From the IMG/VR virus record IMGVR_UViG_3300024520_000258, positions 1 to 35,164 of that record: a stretch of DNA of 35,164 nt; one strand, 5' to 3'. Below are positions 15,268 through 23,213 of this stretch, one piece after another. The notes under the pieces are model-generated. The model searched no databases. It was not told the DNA's origin and was given only the letters and a program-made list of their open reading frames with translations. Each line of letters starts with the position of its first letter. The first letter of the stretch is position 1. Source of the DNA: a virus. A program made the translations under genes and the position numbers.

Positions 15268-16287
15268 ATGAAAACTTTGTTACTAATTTTTTTACTAATT
15301 GCTACACAAATTAGTAGCAATGTTTATGCAGGAACGTGTACAAGTGACTCGTTCACTTCAAATTCAGCAAACAGTATTTTAACATCAACCAAATACAACT
15401 CGGATCATTCGACAATCTACGACAGATTAGCGGGTGCATTTGATGGTGGTTGTATCACAGATGGGACAGTAGAGGACGGCGGTCTTAATACCACGGACTT
15501 CGCGGTTATGTTTAACGCCATGAAAGAAGGGTGCGAGATAACCAAGTCTGACGATAGCACCGTGTCGATTAATAGATGCATGCTTTCAGTCAATGGGAAT
15601 TTCGTTAAGACAACTACTGCGACAACCGTTGCCATGGGTTGTGCAACTAATTGTGATGCGGAAGCGGCTTCAACTGATTATTATGTTTTTGCGATAACTG
15701 GAAGCACAGGGACTACACTTACATTAGGCTTAAAGACAGGCGCACCAAACGGCGATAGTTATGACGGGTCCGGAAACCGTGTCCTGGGAATTGTCACTAA
15801 TGACGGTAGCAGTAACGTATCGACTCCCAGTATCAGACAATGGAAGCAAGGTGGTTTAGAGGTCGGTTGGTCCGCTCCTGCTTCATATAAACCAGTATGG
15901 ACAGGTTTCGGAACGGTAACAGATGGAAACGTTAATTGTGACTGGCATCGAGAAAACTCAGACTTAATTGTAAAATGCGATGCGACCGTAGGGACATCAA
16001 CAGCTACCGAAGCACAAGTGACTCTACCGAGCGGATTAGTATCAATATCAGCAGGGCCCACAAATCAAATCGTTGGTGTCCACTCACAGACAGAAAGTAG
16101 TGTCAATGATCATGGTGGTATTGTTATGGTTGAAGCTGGAAAATCTTATTTAATTTTTAGTAATACAAAAACTTGGGGTACATCTGGCGGACATATACCT
16201 TTGTCTGGCGCAAACGGAAATGTAGTTGTAGGCGCAGGATTAAGATTCAATTTTAAAGCAACTATTCCTATAGAAGGATGGAGGTAA
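15268..16287 (+). CDS. Candidate tail fibre/needle protein with signal peptide
   Basis: In this 339-aa protein the first 22 residues are a signal peptide (MKTLLLIFLLIATQISSNVYA, cut before GTCTS). Next comes a pattern common at the N-terminus of phage fibres (KYNSDHSTIYDRLAGAF), then Thr/Ser/Gly-rich beta sequence with several Cys pairs. It is located where P22 encodes its tail needle. Signal peptides are unusual for fibres assembled in the cytoplasm. It could be an exported fibre, a secreted receptor mask or a mislocalised-looking virion protein. Function is not certain. Confidence 0.6.
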   Translation: MKTLLLIFLLIATQISSNVYAGTCTSDSFTSNSANSILTSTKYNSDHSTIYDRLAGAFDGGCITDGTVEDGGLNTTDFAVMFNAMKEGCEITKSDDSTVSINRCMLSVNGNFVKTTTATTVAMGCATNCDAEAASTDYYVFAITGSTGTTLTLGLKTGAPNGDSYDGSGNRVLGIVTNDGSSNVSTPSIRQWKQGGLEVGWSAPASYKPVWTGFGTVTDGNVNCDWHRENSDLIVKCDATVGTSTATEAQVTLPSGLVSISAGPTNQIVGVHSQTESSVNDHGGIVMVEAGKSYLIFSNTKTWGTSGGHIPLSGANGNVVVGAGLRFNFKATIPIEGWR

Positions 16288-16289
16288 TA

Positions 16290-16625
16290 ATGAAATATTT
16301 ACTAATTTTTCTAATCAGTTTTAATGTTTATGCGCAAGAGAAGACTTATAAAATACAGGTTTTTAGAAACTCTGATAACCAACAGCTTTATGGCCTCTAT
16401 GCAAAAGAACATAAAAAAGCGCAGAGAGTTAAAGAGGCTCAAAAGCTTCACATAGGCGGCGAAACCCGCATGATAGTTGAGGATATTACGCAACAGTTAG
16501 CGGACGAGAAACAGTCTCACCTTGATGCGATAGAAGAGAGAAAATCTTTTAAAGTATTAGTTAATTCAGTGAGTGATCCAATAGTAAGAAAGATTCTTAA
16601 AAGAATAGTGAAAGATTTTTATTAA
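16290..16625 (+). CDS. Small exported protein in the tail gene cluster
   Basis: The start is ATG 16290, preceded by GGAGG from the end of the upstream gene, rather than ATG 16278. The 111-aa product has a short signal peptide (MKYLLIFLISFNVYA, cut before QEKTY), a small beta region and a charged helix (about 60-95). It lies between the fibre-like gene and the ejection proteins, where P22 has gene 14. It is the third exported product in this operon. No family is recognised. Confidence 0.6.
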   Translation: MKYLLIFLISFNVYAQEKTYKIQVFRNSDNQQLYGLYAKEHKKAQRVKEAQKLHIGGETRMIVEDITQQLADEKQSHLDAIEERKSFKVLVNSVSDPIVRKILKRIVKDFY

Positions 16626-16634
16626 GGAATAGAT

Positions 16635-17336
16635 ATGGGATTTTCAATAGGAAGAGCAATTGCGGCAGCGGGAACAGGTGGCTTATCTGAAGTAGGTAGG
16701 GCCGCGGGTCTTTTTGACAAAGGCAGAGTAACCCCAGCTGATCCAGAGGCAGCAGAACTTAGAAAAATTAAGTTATTGGGTGCAAAAGGCGAGGCAGAAG
16801 CATTAAAACGCTTTAGAAAAAGGCTAGACGAAGATACCAGTGGTATTATTCGAAGTGATATTGCTAGAGAACAGCAAGCAACTAGGGCAGGTGCAGAGGA
16901 TGCTACGAGAGGTCTTAGAGCGAGAATAGCCCAACAAGGTTTGCAACGAAGCTCAATAGGACAACAAGCAGAAGCTAATCTCCAAAGAGACGTAGCGAGC
17001 GATGTTGGCAGGATAGGCTCAACATTCAGGAAAAGGTTAGACCAAGAAAAACTCAAACGCTTAACGGAATTCAGGAATGTAGCAGCGGGAACCTTGGCCA
17101 ATCAAGATGTAGGGATAAGATTCCAGCCAACTAAAGAAGAGTCGTTCGGCAGGCAATTAATAAAAGGCGCAGTAACTGCGGGCGTAGGTGGCTTTTCAAG
17201 AGGCGCAGGACAAAGCGTAGGATCAGGCGGTGCGCGGGGAAAGCGTAGAGGCGGGGGTAATTCCGCCAACTTTAAACAAAGTGAGCCAGTAGCTTTTAAT
17301 TTTAACCCAAGTGGACCCTCAAGTAGAACAGCATAA
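16635..17336 (+). CDS. Internal virion/ejection protein (P22 gp7-like position)
   Basis: This 233-aa protein opens with a short glycine-containing hydrophobic segment (GRAIAAAGTGG). A long Arg/Glu-rich helical region follows (about 40-145), then a glycine-rich, basic tail. Small Ala/Gly/Arg-rich proteins ahead of two larger ones are typical of podovirus ejection protein triplets that leave the capsid with DNA and build a conduit through the envelope. Assignment is by position and composition. Confidence 0.7.
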   Translation: MGFSIGRAIAAAGTGGLSEVGRAAGLFDKGRVTPADPEAAELRKIKLLGAKGEAEALKRFRKRLDEDTSGIIRSDIAREQQATRAGAEDATRGLRARIAQQGLQRSSIGQQAEANLQRDVASDVGRIGSTFRKRLDQEKLKRLTEFRNVAAGTLANQDVGIRFQPTKEESFGRQLIKGAVTAGVGGFSRGAGQSVGSGGARGKRRGGGNSANFKQSEPVAFNFNPSGPSSRTA

Positions 17337-17345
17337 GGAATAATC

Positions 17346-18419
17346 ATGGCTTTTACAGATATTTCAAGACGAGAGCAACAGGATATAAACAGAAGGCAGC
17401 AAGCTTTTCAGCAAAATATTGTGGGAAATTTCCAGAGGGGCTTTTCTGAAGGAAGAGAGGATGCCATAATTAGAAGAAAAGAGCAAAGGGAGGATGCCAC
17501 AAGAAGAGAAAGAGAAAAAAATCTTGAGAACAAGGAAAGAAAAAAAGCAGAAAAAGAAGCTGACGAACTTCTTGTTAAAAACAAAAGGCAGCAAGCATTA
17601 GATTCTATTAAACTCGTGGAGTCCGGCGCCAGCCCGAAAGACGTCGAGGAGTTTAATAATGCAACAAACAAAAAGGATGATGTTGGGGCGAATAATGCTT
17701 TTACTAGAATAACTAAAAGTATAGGGAAGGTCACAGAAACAAGAGAAAAAGCTAAAATTAGTAAGATATTAATTAGCAACGCCGAGAAAGCAAAAAAACA
17801 AAGAGAATTAAGCTTAACGCCGGGGCAAAAAGTTTTTGATAGGGAAGCCGCAAAAGATTTAGCTGCGTTCTCAGTAGGTGGCGGAGCTTCGACAGTGGCA
17901 AAGGATCTTACCCAATTAAAAGAAGTAGAAAAAAACCTTTTAAAAAGCGACCTCATCACTGGACCTGTAATAGGGGCATTACCTGATTTCTTAAGAGATA
18001 GGCTATTGCCAGAGTCTAAATCAGCACAAGAGGCAGTGGAAGAGGTTGTCCAAAGAAATCTTAAGAAAGTCTTAGGTGGACAATTTACAGAGAGAGAGGG
18101 TGAAAAGTTAGTAAAAAGGGCTTTTAATATATCGTTAGGCGAAAAAGAGAATAAAAAGAGACTCGGTAGATTAATTAAACAAATAGAATTAGCGGCTGTC
18201 TCAAAACAGGAAGCACTAGATTATTTTCAAGATAATGGAACTATGGCAGGATTTAAAGGGAAAATACCAACGGTAGCAGACTTCGAGAGTGCAATAGACG
18301 GGAAAACGGAAAAAGATTTTGAGTTCGGGTTTAACCAGGAAGCCGTTGCGGGAGATATAGACCAGCAAAAGCAAAAACGCTTAGAAGAAATAGACGCAGA
18401 GCTAAAGGCTTTAGAATAA
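17346..18419 (+). CDS. Internal virion/ejection protein (P22 gp20-like position)
   Basis: This 357-aa protein is almost entirely helical and highly charged. Residues 1-90 are a Gln/Arg/Lys/Glu-rich coiled coil, then a segment with SLTPGQKVFDREAAKDLAAF appears, wording seen in phage internal virion proteins. The stop overlaps the next start (TAATGG at 18417-18422). Second of the three ejection proteins by gene order. No enzymatic motif is visible. Confidence 0.7.
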   Translation: MAFTDISRREQQDINRRQQAFQQNIVGNFQRGFSEGREDAIIRRKEQREDATRREREKNLENKERKKAEKEADELLVKNKRQQALDSIKLVESGASPKDVEEFNNATNKKDDVGANNAFTRITKSIGKVTETREKAKISKILISNAEKAKKQRELSLTPGQKVFDREAAKDLAAFSVGGGASTVAKDLTQLKEVEKNLLKSDLITGPVIGALPDFLRDRLLPESKSAQEAVEEVVQRNLKKVLGGQFTEREGEKLVKRAFNISLGEKENKKRLGRLIKQIELAAVSKQEALDYFQDNGTMAGFKGKIPTVADFESAIDGKTEKDFEFGFNQEAVAGDIDQQKQKRLEEIDAELKALE

Positions 18420-20176
18420 TGGCAACAGAAGAAGAAAAAGAGATAAGAAGGCAAGAACTATTACAAGAAAGGGATGCACTATTAGGTGCAGATGCCAAAG
18501 AGCAAAGAAAGCAAGAATTAATTGCCGAAAGAAATAGTATAACAGGAGAACAGCCCGTTGAAGAAGGGCAAAAAGGTAGCGCCGGGGAAGCATTTAAAGT
18601 GGGCGCCGAAAGGGAGTTGCTTTTTGGTACTAGACCAACCGTGGCAGGGCCTCCTGGGGAAGCTGTTGCAGAATTTGTTATGGCATTAGATGAAGGCGAA
18701 GATCTCGGGGGGGCGCTTAAAAGAACAATAGGAGCTTTTCAAGAGGCGAGACAAAGAAAAATAAAAGAGGAAGAGGCATTAGAGAAGGAATTCCCAAAGG
18801 CAACATTGGCCGGACAGGTTACAGGGGGGATTCTCACATCCCCGTTAACGCCAATAAAGGCAGCAAAGGGCGTTAGTGTCCTCGGGAGAGCGGCGCAAAC
18901 AGCAGTTCAGGCTGCTAAAGTTGGGGGAATAAGGGGTGCTGGGGAAGCTGTAGGAAAGGCAGAAAGTATAGAAGAAGGGGTAAAAGAAACGGCTAGCGGC
19001 GCAGCTTTTGGTGTCGCCGGATTAGGATTAGCAAAAGCCGTTGGTGGAACAGCATCTTTAACTGTTAAAGGGATTAAGAAGGTATTTCCAGCTAAAACCG
19101 CCCAAAAAATAGCTGAAACCATGACAGGTGTACCAGGAGAACAAATTGAAACATTCGCTAAAAACACTAAGGAAGTTAGCCGTATTATAAGACAAACCCA
19201 AGGACAATTTGCAGAAGCCACAGATATGGCCAAAGATAAGCTGGCCAAAGATATTCAAACATTCAGAAAGGGTGTTAATAAAGAAATAGGCGATGCGCTG
19301 GAAACCGCAAGCCCTGAAAAAATAGTGAACGCAGACCCCATTAGAAAAGCACTAAATAAATCAAAATCACAGATAGACGCGGATTTGAATCCAGAACAAG
19401 TCGCGGAGATAGATGAGATATTAGAGATAATAAATAAGAAATTCAAAGACGGGGATACGTTATCACTTAAGGAATTATTCGATATAAAAGATTTTTTACA
19501 AGATAGAGCGAAGGGAGCATTTAGAAAACAGGGACAAATCTTTACTTCCGGTAAGAAAACCCAAAGGGCGGCAAGATCCGCAGCAGCAGAAGCAAAGAAG
19601 ATATTAGATAGAATAAGCCCGGAAATAAAAGAGGCTAATGCAAAACTCGCTAAACTCCATGCTATGGAGGAAACGATGAATAAACAGTTATTAAAAGTTG
19701 GCGGCGCAGAGGCTTCATTTTTAGCGGCTGGTTCTGGTTTAAATAAAAGAAACGAAAAGTTACTAAAAGCGTTAGATAAATTAACTGGCTCGAACTCGTT
19801 AGAGCAGGCCAAAAAACTTTCAGCTGCTAGGCAATTTACAGACCCTAGCCTAATCCCACAAGGGACAACAGGCTTAACAGCAACAAGATTGTTAGCGGGT
19901 GGTGCAATTGGTGGCGCAATTGGTGCTATTACCGGGGATGAGAGCAAGGGTATTTTAATAGGAGCTGCGCTTTCAAGTCCAGCAGCACTAAAAGCGTTAA
20001 TAAAGGGCTCAGATATAACAGACGATGCTATTAAAGCGACGATAAGCGTTTTAGATAATCCTCAGGTTCTTTCTTTTATTACAAAAGAAGCGTCTAAGGG
20101 CGGCGTTAAAGTCAGGAAGATAAAGCGTAGATTAAACGATGCATTAAGGAAAGGGCGTGGCAAAAGAAACAATTAG
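18419..20176 (+). CDS. Large internal virion/ejection protein (P22 gp16-like position)
   Basis: This 585-aa protein has a charged helical N-terminus. Alanine/glycine-rich amphipathic to hydrophobic segments follow (about 130-220 and near 480-520, TRLLAGGAIGGAIGAITG), separated by long helices, and the tail is basic. Glycine-zipper-like membrane-active segments fit a protein that inserts into the cell envelope during DNA entry, as proposed for P22 gp16. It is the last morphogenesis gene before lysis. Confidence 0.7.
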   Translation: MATEEEKEIRRQELLQERDALLGADAKEQRKQELIAERNSITGEQPVEEGQKGSAGEAFKVGAERELLFGTRPTVAGPPGEAVAEFVMALDEGEDLGGALKRTIGAFQEARQRKIKEEEALEKEFPKATLAGQVTGGILTSPLTPIKAAKGVSVLGRAAQTAVQAAKVGGIRGAGEAVGKAESIEEGVKETASGAAFGVAGLGLAKAVGGTASLTVKGIKKVFPAKTAQKIAETMTGVPGEQIETFAKNTKEVSRIIRQTQGQFAEATDMAKDKLAKDIQTFRKGVNKEIGDALETASPEKIVNADPIRKALNKSKSQIDADLNPEQVAEIDEILEIINKKFKDGDTLSLKELFDIKDFLQDRAKGAFRKQGQIFTSGKKTQRAARSAAAEAKKILDRISPEIKEANAKLAKLHAMEETMNKQLLKVGGAEASFLAAGSGLNKRNEKLLKALDKLTGSNSLEQAKKLSAARQFTDPSLIPQGTTGLTATRLLAGGAIGGAIGAITGDESKGILIGAALSSPAALKALIKGSDITDDAIKATISVLDNPQVLSFITKEASKGGVKVRKIKRRLNDALRKGRGKRNN

Positions 20177-20423
20177 TCTATCATTTTCAAGCGTGGGCAA
20201 AAAATTAGGGCTCATAGGCTTTTTACTCGCTGCCGTAAGTTGCTTAACAGCGGTTGCCACAAGTGCGTTTAAAGATAAAGCGCATAATACTGATAAATTT
20301 ATCGAGAGAATCACCCGGGTTGAAGATAAAGAGTCGGAGAATAGGCGTAATATAGGCAAAATCGATAAAAAATTAGAAGCTATTGATAAGAAACTCGATA
20401 TAGTAATATTCAAATTGAAATGA
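20157..20423 (+). CDS. Membrane protein with coiled coil, lysis-linked
   Basis: The GTG start at 20157 is preceded by AAGGAAAGG inside the previous gene. The 88-aa product has one hydrophobic helix (about 15-36, LGLIGFLLAAVSCLTAVATS) and then a charged coiled coil (46-88). It overlaps the endolysin start by an ATGA. The layout suits an accessory holin or an inner-membrane spanin component. Assignment to lysis is by neighbourhood. Confidence 0.6.
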   Translation: MAKETISLSFSSVGKKLGLIGFLLAAVSCLTAVATSAFKDKAHNTDKFIERITRVEDKESENRRNIGKIDKKLEAIDKKLDIVIFKLK

Positions 20424-20833
20424 AAAAATATTATGATATAAAAGAACCTGACGTTAATCTCAAGGAGTTACCTTTTTTGCAATGGCCATTAGCTATAGTT
20501 TTGCATTATATAATCGGGTATGCCGATATGCATAGCCTTCCAGTTAAAATAACGTCTATAAGTGAAAAAATTGCTAGAAGAAAAAGCCGTAGTCATGACG
20601 AATTTCGTGCCGTAGATATTGCTACGCGTTTATGGTCTGACGAGCATTTAAGTACGCTTAAAAGGAGAGTGAACGCGATATTTTACAATTGGGGGACAGG
20701 TCCAGTGAAGGGTAAAAAGCAGGTTTTTGTTTGGGAGCCGCCCGACCATTTAAATCACATACATTTGCAGGTGCGCCGCAATATAAAGATTGACGATATT
20801 GGAAGCAGAAAGATTTTCAACTTAAACAAATGA
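20420..20833 (+). CDS. Endolysin-like M15 family peptidase
   Basis: This 137-aa protein contains the zinc ligands of M15/VanY-type peptidases. SHDEFRAVD holds His 59 and Asp 66, and NHIH holds His 113 and His 115. Members cut the peptide part of peptidoglycan, often the L-Ala-D-Glu bond in phage endolysins. It is somewhat short and has no signal peptide, so a holin would be needed for release. It is coupled to the upstream membrane protein by ATGA. A hydrolase domain without a cell-wall-binding module fits a Gram-negative host. Confidence 0.85.
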   Translation: MKKYYDIKEPDVNLKELPFLQWPLAIVLHYIIGYADMHSLPVKITSISEKIARRKSRSHDEFRAVDIATRLWSDEHLSTLKRRVNAIFYNWGTGPVKGKKQVFVWEPPDHLNHIHLQVRRNIKIDDIGSRKIFNLNK

Positions 20834-20843
20834 GGTTTTAAAA

Positions 20844-21362
20844 ATGAAAGTGTTTATCCCTACTAGGTTTGGTGTGTTTATATCAAATTACTGCGACTAT
20901 ATAAAAATTAAAAAAGAGGGATGGGTATTATCGCCAACAAAAAGCAAGACAGGGTATATATCACCGAGAGTTTTTAGGTGCAAAAAAAATCCAAACGGCG
21001 GTAAAACGTTAACAGAGTTCGCATTATATTCGAGGCTTGTTTTAGAGCCAAAAAAGCACGAATTAGTGGATCATATTTCTCGAAGTACGCTTGATAACAC
21101 AAGAGGTAATCTAAGGATTGCAAATAAAATAACTAACGGCCAAAATATGAGAAGCACGAAAGGGAAGTCAAGATATAAAGGTGTCTGCCTCAGAAACAAA
21201 AAGAAGCCCCATCATAAAGATGCATGGCGCGCGTATATAACTGTCGATAAAAAAAGGATAGAACTCGGAACACATAAAACACAAGAAAAAGCAGCAGAAG
21301 TTTATAACACCGCAGCATTAAAATACTTTGGTGAGTTTGCTTGCTTAAACAAAATAGTTTAA
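20844..21362 (+). CDS. HNH homing endonuclease with AP2 domain
   Basis: In this 172-aa protein the central HNH nuclease is marked by LVDHISRSTLDNTRGNLRI (about 73-92). It is followed by an AP2 DNA-binding domain (SRYKGVCLRNK, then WRAYITVDKKRIELGTHKT and AAEVYNTAALKYFG). This domain pair is common in free-standing phage homing endonucleases. It is inserted between the endolysin and the holin-like gene, splitting the lysis cassette. Confidence 0.9.
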   Translation: MKVFIPTRFGVFISNYCDYIKIKKEGWVLSPTKSKTGYISPRVFRCKKNPNGGKTLTEFALYSRLVLEPKKHELVDHISRSTLDNTRGNLRIANKITNGQNMRSTKGKSRYKGVCLRNKKKPHHKDAWRAYITVDKKRIELGTHKTQEKAAEVYNTAALKYFGEFACLNKIV

Positions 21363-21387
21363 TATTCATTAAACAAAGGAAATTATC

Positions 21388-21567
21388 ATGGAAAAGAAAT
21401 GGTTTGAGTCAAGAACGATTTGGTTTAATGTGTTTATGGGTGCGGCCGGTGTCGCGCTGGGTTTAAAGCCCGAATTATCTAAATATGTAAATGAGACAGT
21501 ATTTGACGCAATTTGGATGATTGTCAACTTATTTTTACGTAAAGATACAATGAAAGCGATTGTCTAG
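21388..21567 (+). CDS. Holin-like small membrane protein
   Basis: This 59-aa protein begins with WFESRTIWFNVF, which closely resembles a widespread phage holin-associated N-terminus. It has two hydrophobic segments (about 11-26 and 41-52). A ribosome site (AAAGGA) lies nine bases upstream of the ATG. The stop overlaps a GTG start (TAGTG) of the following gene. It would oligomerise in the inner membrane to release the M15 enzyme. Confidence is moderate because small holins vary. Confidence 0.65.
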   Translation: MEKKWFESRTIWFNVFMGAAGVALGLKPELSKYVNETVFDAIWMIVNLFLRKDTMKAIV

Positions 21568-21803
21568 TGCAAATCGCAATAGGAGTCCTAGCACTTCTTA
21601 AGGTTATCGGAGAAATTTACAGTGATAAGCTCAGTAAAAACTGGTCATCTGAAATAGAAGATTTGCAAGATCGTCTCTGGAGAGAGATCAACTTGCCGGA
21701 TGAGAAAAAAGACATGATCCGCATCGATAATATGCTCCAAGAAATCAACATTAGAACCGCTAAAATGAGAAGGTTTATGATAGAAAATCTTCTAAAGAAA
21801 TGA
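21567..21803 (+). CDS. Membrane-anchored coiled-coil protein, candidate i-spanin
   Basis: The GTG start overlaps the holin-like stop. The 78-aa product has a short N-terminal hydrophobic helix (IAIGVLALLKVIGEIY) and a charged helical rest, resembling the type II inner-membrane half of a spanin pair. No nested outer-membrane lipoprotein lies within it. The lipoprotein at 22360, 560 bp downstream, is a possible partner. The spanin role is inferred from topology and neighbours. Confidence 0.55.
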   Translation: MQIAIGVLALLKVIGEIYSDKLSKNWSSEIEDLQDRLWREINLPDEKKDMIRIDNMLQEINIRTAKMRRFMIENLLKK

Positions 21804-21849
21804 TATAAGAAACCAAAGGGCAAGATATTTAAGGGCTATACACAAAGAT

Positions 21850-22176
21850 GTGATGAATAATACGCTTAAAAAGGACGTTGTCATAACCGAAAGAGACATG
21901 AAATACCTGCAATATCTAACCAGAAAACAAAAAGAGGAAGAAAATGCCAAAACCAAAGAACAAACCGCCCAGGCCGACACCTTATTCTTAATGACCGTAC
22001 TTCTGTGTGAGTGTGAAACTAACAACAAAGCATATAAAATAGGCAGAAATAAACAGATAATAGGAGGCGGTTTATGCCCTGTATGCGGAGTGTTTAAAGG
22101 TTGCAACAATAACCATAATAAGATAAAAGGTAAGCGACCGGCAAAAAAACCAAAGTATAAAAACAAAAGGGGTTGA
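21850..22176 (+). CDS. Small protein with CPVC knuckle, unknown
   Basis: The ORF opens at GTG 21850, but ATG 21853 is the likelier start, giving about 107 aa. The first half is helical and charged. The second half has Cys residues (LLCECE, CPVCGVFKGC), probably half or all of a zinc knuckle, and a very basic tail (KGKRPAKKPKYKNKRG) that may bind nucleic acid. It ends one base before the HTH gene. I see no clear family. Confidence 0.6.
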   Translation: MMNNTLKKDVVITERDMKYLQYLTRKQKEEENAKTKEQTAQADTLFLMTVLLCECETNNKAYKIGRNKQIIGGGLCPVCGVFKGCNNNHNKIKGKRPAKKPKYKNKRG

Positions 22177-22177
22177 T

Positions 22178-22363
22178 ATGAAAAGAAATGAGAAATTAAG
22201 AAAGGATACAAAAAACGCAATGTATAAAAAGGGAGGCTTCAGACAGGTTGAGCTAGCTTCCATTATCGGGTGCACGGATAACATAATGTCTAAATTTTTA
22301 AATGGATGGATTAAGCTACCGGAAAAACACCATAAAAACTTAAAAGAGTGGATAAACAAGTGA
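22178..22363 (+). CDS. Small Cro/XRE-type HTH protein
   Basis: In this 61-aa protein, residues 22-45 fit a helix-turn-helix (RQVELASIIGCTDNIMSKFL followed by NGWIKLPEKH, a typical XRE recognition-helix and tail pattern). A strong GGGG ribosome site lies upstream. The stop overlaps the lipoprotein start by GTGA. It may be a Cro-like regulator. Its target is unknown. Confidence 0.7.
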   Translation: MKRNEKLRKDTKNAMYKKGGFRQVELASIIGCTDNIMSKFLNGWIKLPEKHHKNLKEWINK

Positions 22364-22638
22364 AAAAGCTACTTATCGGCTTCATATCAGGAATTATAAT
22401 AAGTGCCTGTGCTTCGCGTCTTGTAATCCCAACGCTTGATAATAGAACTTTATTGATCAGGCAGGACCGCCCTGGAACATTGTATTACCCGTATTGTAAA
22501 GATTATAAATCTTTCAAGAAAAATACCTGTAAAAAAGGGCAAAAATATGTGGATACATACGACTTAAATAACATAGGAACGCGCATAGCCCTAAAGGATT
22601 TCGTTTGCGTTAATCGAAAGCGCATCTTTTCTCAATGA
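22360..22638 (+). CDS. Cysteine-containing lipoprotein
   Basis: GTG 22360 overlaps the preceding stop (GTGA). It gives a 92-aa prolipoprotein with a signal sequence ending in the lipobox ISAC. An upstream GTG at 22348 is the alternative. The mature part has three further cysteines (YCKDY, NTCKK, FVCVN) and no proline-rich stretch. It might be an outer-membrane spanin or a superinfection-exclusion lipoprotein. It ends in a 7-base tail-to-tail overlap with the gene at 22632. Confidence 0.7.
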   Translation: MKKLLIGFISGIIISACASRLVIPTLDNRTLLIRQDRPGTLYYPYCKDYKSFKKNTCKKGQKYVDTYDLNNIGTRIALKDFVCVNRKRIFSQ

Positions 22639-22856
22639 AGTGTCCTATTTATATCCTTCATATCAACGGCTTGAGGATCTCTCTTCAGGCAGAACTTATC
22701 GGTTCTCTCTTTTGAAACTTCAGTAACCACCTGATTAAGGCACCTACCGCATTGGTATAAAGAACCTGACTTAACAACACTACCCCAAACCAAATTTTGA
22801 CATCTACTAATTAGACTCATCACTTCGCGACATGGTAAACAAAATATTTTTTTCAT
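22632..22856 (-). CDS. Small four-cysteine zinc protein
   Basis: In this 74-aa leftward gene, Cys residues in FCLPCRE, SRCQN, YQCGRC and KFCLKR can form a zinc site. It is the last gene of the leftward block. The ribosome site is weak. It overlaps the rightward lipoprotein gene at the 3' end. No family is recognised. Confidence 0.55.
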   Translation of the reverse strand: MKKIFCLPCREVMSLISRCQNLVWGSVVKSGSLYQCGRCLNQVVTEVSKERTDKFCLKRDPQAVDMKDINRTLH

Positions 22857-22962
22857 AACTGTCCACGGTTTATAGGAGGTGTGTTAAAAGCTTTCTCTTT
22901 TGACCACCCCCAAAGAAGCCTGTTATGTATAAGCCTTGCGCCGCCCCCAAGCCTTAAGGCCT

Positions 22963-23202
22963 CTATTTTTTATCGGGAAATGCTTTCTTTCTGGGATTGT
23001 CACTTTTTTCCCTGGTCTTATGTGCAGATTTAGCAGATGCGCCTCTGTTTTCTTGTTTTGGGTCGTTTTTCGCGTGAAGCCTAGATATTTCATCGTCAGC
23101 TTTTTTACTCGCATCACTCCCGTGAAACGTGCTTAATATCTCACCTGTCGATCCGTGTCTCACCTGGAAACTAGTTTTACCTGATTTCTCTTTAAATGCC
23201 AT
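22963..23202 (-). CDS. Small basic protein, unknown conserved type
   Basis: This 79-aa protein starts after AGGAA, six bases upstream of the ATG. The first half (QVRHGSTGEILSTFHGSD) has a distinct beta pattern and the second half is very basic (KTREKSDNPRKKAFPDKK). Its start is a few bases downstream of the PP-loop gene stop (23214), in the same leftward operon. No function can be assigned. Confidence 0.65.
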   Translation of the reverse strand: MAFKEKSGKTSFQVRHGSTGEILSTFHGSDASKKADDEISRLHAKNDPKQENRGASAKSAHKTREKSDNPRKKAFPDKK

Positions 23203-23213
23203 GATTTATTCCT

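Noticed and set aside
16622-17101. 159-codon leftward open frame opposite the first ejection protein gene
   Set aside because: It mirrors Ala/Arg-rich codons of the real gene, has no ribosome site and reads as Ser/Leu/Ala-rich low-complexity protein.
17408-17959. 183-codon leftward open frame with many Phe/Ser/Leu
   Set aside because: Reverse complement of Lys/Glu/Arg-rich coiled-coil coding, which always yields such frames.
19255-19947. 230-codon leftward open frame opposite the large ejection protein gene
   Set aside because: Antisense shadow with no ribosome site and unnatural composition. The forward frame is coherent with the operon.
22951-22960. GCCTTAAGGC palindrome followed by a T-rich run as terminator
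   Set aside because: Only three pairs remain once a loop is allowed, so it is too weak to call.
22923-23117. Alternative 64-codon leftward frame
   Set aside because: Overlaps the 79-aa gene at 22963-23202, which has a good ribosome site and a natural N-terminus.
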